37,678 nucleotides of DNA, from IMG/VR virus record IMGVR_UViG_3300035670_000638, positions 1-37,678 of that record; one strand, 5' to 3'. This document shows positions 36,524-37,678 of the stretch, piece after piece. The notes under the pieces were generated by a model. The model saw only the letters and a program-made list of their open reading frames with translations. It searched no databases and was not told where the DNA came from. The translations under genes and the position numbers were made by a program. This stretch comes from a virus. Each line of letters begins with the position of its first letter. Position 1 is the first letter of the stretch.

Positions 36524-36975
36524 TTACTCATCACCTTGAGCGTTCGCACGATTGTCGCGAACGGATCAGTCGGTTCTTCCCACGTGGCATAGTGATAGTA
36601 CGACGGTCGGTCGATCAAGTTATCTCCGACCCGTGTTGTACTCATACCCTCGTTGATCAACGTGTCGAAACCACGCATGCGTAACCACGTCATCACTTGC
36701 TTGTGGTTATCGGGCATCATGTGCAGCAGGAAGTCTCGACCACTTTCATCACCGCTGTAGTCGAGGAAGAACGGCTCGGTCTTCGCGATGATACGACGGA
36801 AGATCGACCGCATCGTGCGCAAGCTATGAACCGGTGCCTCTCCGTAAATTCGCACGTTGATCTTGGCACATAGCGGGAAGTCGAGTAGTTCACCCCGCTC
36901 CCGTGCCGCAATGGATGCCTCGATCCAGTCTCGCATGAGACGGTCGAAGCTTCGTCGGTTATGGATAGTCCTCAT
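36520..36975 (-). CDS. Unknown early protein (151 aa)
   Basis: The product (MRTIHNRRSFDRLMRDWIEA at start) is a soluble alpha/beta protein with DFPLCAKINVRIYG, KTEPFFLDYSGDESGRDFLL and a late WLRMRGFDTLINEG segment. The start at 36975 is chosen because the strong sigma70 promoter at 37006-37034 gives +1 near 37000, so the longer frame to 37053 would begin upstream of the transcript. No family is recognised. As one of only four clearly early proteins, it may take part in host takeover or replication initiation. Confidence 0.7.
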   Translation of the reverse strand: MRTIHNRRSFDRLMRDWIEASIAARERGELLDFPLCAKINVRIYGEAPVHSLRTMRSIFRRIIAKTEPFFLDYSGDESGRDFLLHMMPDNHKQVMTWLRMRGFDTLINEGMSTTRVGDNLIDRPSYYHYATWEEPTDPFATIVRTLKVMSK

Positions 36976-37005
36976 CGTCGGTCGTCCTATCACCATTGAT
37001 ACATG

Positions 37006-37034
37006 ACCGTAGCACGACCAGTTCATCATGTCAA
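37006..37034 (-). promoter_or_regulatory. Strong sigma70 early promoter, leftward
   Basis: The minus strand has TTGACA (37034-37029), 17 bases, then TACGGT (37011-37006). It fires the 36975-36209 operon. Confidence 0.8.
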
Positions 37035-37046
37035 GCCCAAAAATCG

Positions 37047-37075
37047 TTGACACTGGACGAAAGCCTTGCTATGGT
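37047..37075 (+). promoter_or_regulatory. Strong sigma70 early promoter, rightward
   Basis: TTGACA (37047-37052), 17 bases, TATGGT (37070-37075). Its -35 is only 12 bp from the -35 of the leftward promoter, giving a compact divergent pair. Confidence 0.85.
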
Positions 37076-37112
37076 TGGCTTTGACGATTGGTCAGAACGA
37101 CATGAGGTGAAC

Positions 37113-37526
37113 ATGACGAACGTAATCGAGTTTCCGGTGAGGCATTGTCCATATGCCTTGCGGGTTAAGCAGATGATGGACGCACACAAGGTGCCGATGC
37201 CGCTGGTGCAGATCGGTTGGGTCGTGGCTCCCCATGGCAAGCCGACCCGCACCGCGATCCACAAACTGACTGCGGATGCAGTTGGTGACGGTTTCAGCCT
37301 GATCATCGACAACGACAGCCTGTTTGTGACTGACAACAAGGGTAAGAGTTTCATGGTTATGTTCAACCGTGAAATGAACGGTGTCGGGTCGAACGCGGGC
37401 AACGAAGATGTCAAAGCCCACGTCGAAGAAATGATCGGCTTGCTCACCAAGTTGAACTGGCAGAACATCGCGACCGACATCACGAACTCCAATCGGGTCA
37501 AGAAGGCACGGGACAAACGGCAATGA
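37113..37526 (+). CDS. Unknown early protein (137 aa)
   Basis: The product begins MTNVIEFPVRHCPYALRVKQ, has a glycine/aspartate beta part (DGFSLIIDNDSLFVTDNKGK) and a helical end (EEMIGLLTKLNWQNIATDI). The ATG at 37113 is preferred to 36996 because transcription should start near 37082; GAGGTGA lies just upstream. It is the first gene of the rightward early operon and is ATGA-coupled to the next. No domain recognised. Confidence 0.75.
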   Translation: MTNVIEFPVRHCPYALRVKQMMDAHKVPMPLVQIGWVVAPHGKPTRTAIHKLTADAVGDGFSLIIDNDSLFVTDNKGKSFMVMFNREMNGVGSNAGNEDVKAHVEEMIGLLTKLNWQNIATDITNSNRVKKARDKRQ

Positions 37527-37678
37527 CACAACTGCCCAAGTTGCTGGCTCTCTGCGCATCCACCAACGATCACGAAGCGTTGTTGGCACTGAGAGCCATA
37601 CAAAAACTGATCGAAAAGGACGGTGGTCGTCTCACTGACCTTCACTACACGAAGGGTCATAGCGGCACCGTTCAGTTC
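37523..37678 (+). CDS. Coiled-coil protein, 5' part of gene split by contig ends
   Basis: ATG at 37523 overlaps the previous TGA (ATGA). The frame MTQLPKLLALCASTNDHEAL runs off the window and continues at base 2. The joined protein is about 105 residues with a C-terminal coiled coil. See the entry at 2-289. Confidence 0.8.
   Translation, partial: MTQLPKLLALCASTNDHEALLALRAIQKLIEKDGGRLTDLHYTKGHSGTVQF
37552..37678. repeat. Terminal direct repeat, right copy (contig overlap)
   Basis: Identical to bases 1-127. Remove one copy to obtain the circular map of 37,551 bp. Confidence 0.9.

Noticed and set aside
1-37678. CRISPR array, insertion sequence, integrase or attachment site
   Set aside because: No regularly spaced repeat-spacer pattern, transposase or recombinase was seen.

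Overview
The window is the complete genome of a tailed siphovirus, given as a circular contig cut open inside a gene. Bases 1-127 recur exactly at 37552-37678, so the unique length is 37,551 bp, and a gene runs across the junction (37523 to 289). No integrase or lysogeny repressor was seen, so a lytic lifestyle is likely. An alphaproteobacterial host is inferred from repeated GTTC-N7-GTTC (LexA-type) sites and from a holin resembling those of Rhodobacter-type gene transfer agents. No closer host or phage genus can be named from sequence alone.

Layout. (i) 37.1 kb to 0.29 kb and 36.98-36.2 kb: two divergent operons of small unknown proteins fired by back-to-back sigma70 promoters, the only clear early promoters besides one before the sigma gene. 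(ii) 0.3-1.9 kb, minus: a tightly overlapped operon ending upstream with a small T4 gp55-like late sigma factor. (iii) 2.0-3.2 kb, plus: an unknown protein and an M15 endolysin. (iv) 3.4-4.4 kb, minus: three unknown genes. (v) 4.4-6.1 kb: 1.75 kb without a convincing gene, holding phased CAAGTA repeats, LexA-type repeats, a near-consensus Fur box and a candidate ornate RNA. (vi) 6.1-7.5 kb, minus: four small genes and an adenine methylase. (vii) 7.6-34.5 kb, plus: terminase, RusA, holin, portal, scaffold, capsid, connectors, tail tube, frameshifted tail chaperones, tape measure, lambda-like M/L/I-J tip genes, a fibre set and a 14-repeat RCC1 protein. (viii) 34.6-35.3 kb, minus: an HTH gene and a degenerate HNH gene. 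(ix) 35.3-36.2 kb: 0.9 kb without genes that looks like minus-strand structured RNA and two short RNA units.

How it works together. Nearly every operon, and each putative RNA unit, is preceded by TAAATA, usually GATAAATAG, closely matching the T4 late promoter TATAAATA. With the gp55-like sigma this implies a T4-style late transcription switch in a phage with no recognisable clamp, clamp loader, gp33, polymerase, helicase or primase. At most sites tested, an inverted repeat begins at or near the start site predicted by T4 spacing, so late RNAs would carry a 5'-terminal hairpin; at two sites the same repeat is the intrinsic terminator of the upstream gene.

The least explained content is the set of non-coding units with late promoters: plus 5696-6107 (GCAA and UUCG tetraloops), minus 36099-35650, plus 3277-3443, and two short minus RNAs at 35556-35376. 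All folds were made by eye; none was computed or compared with databases.
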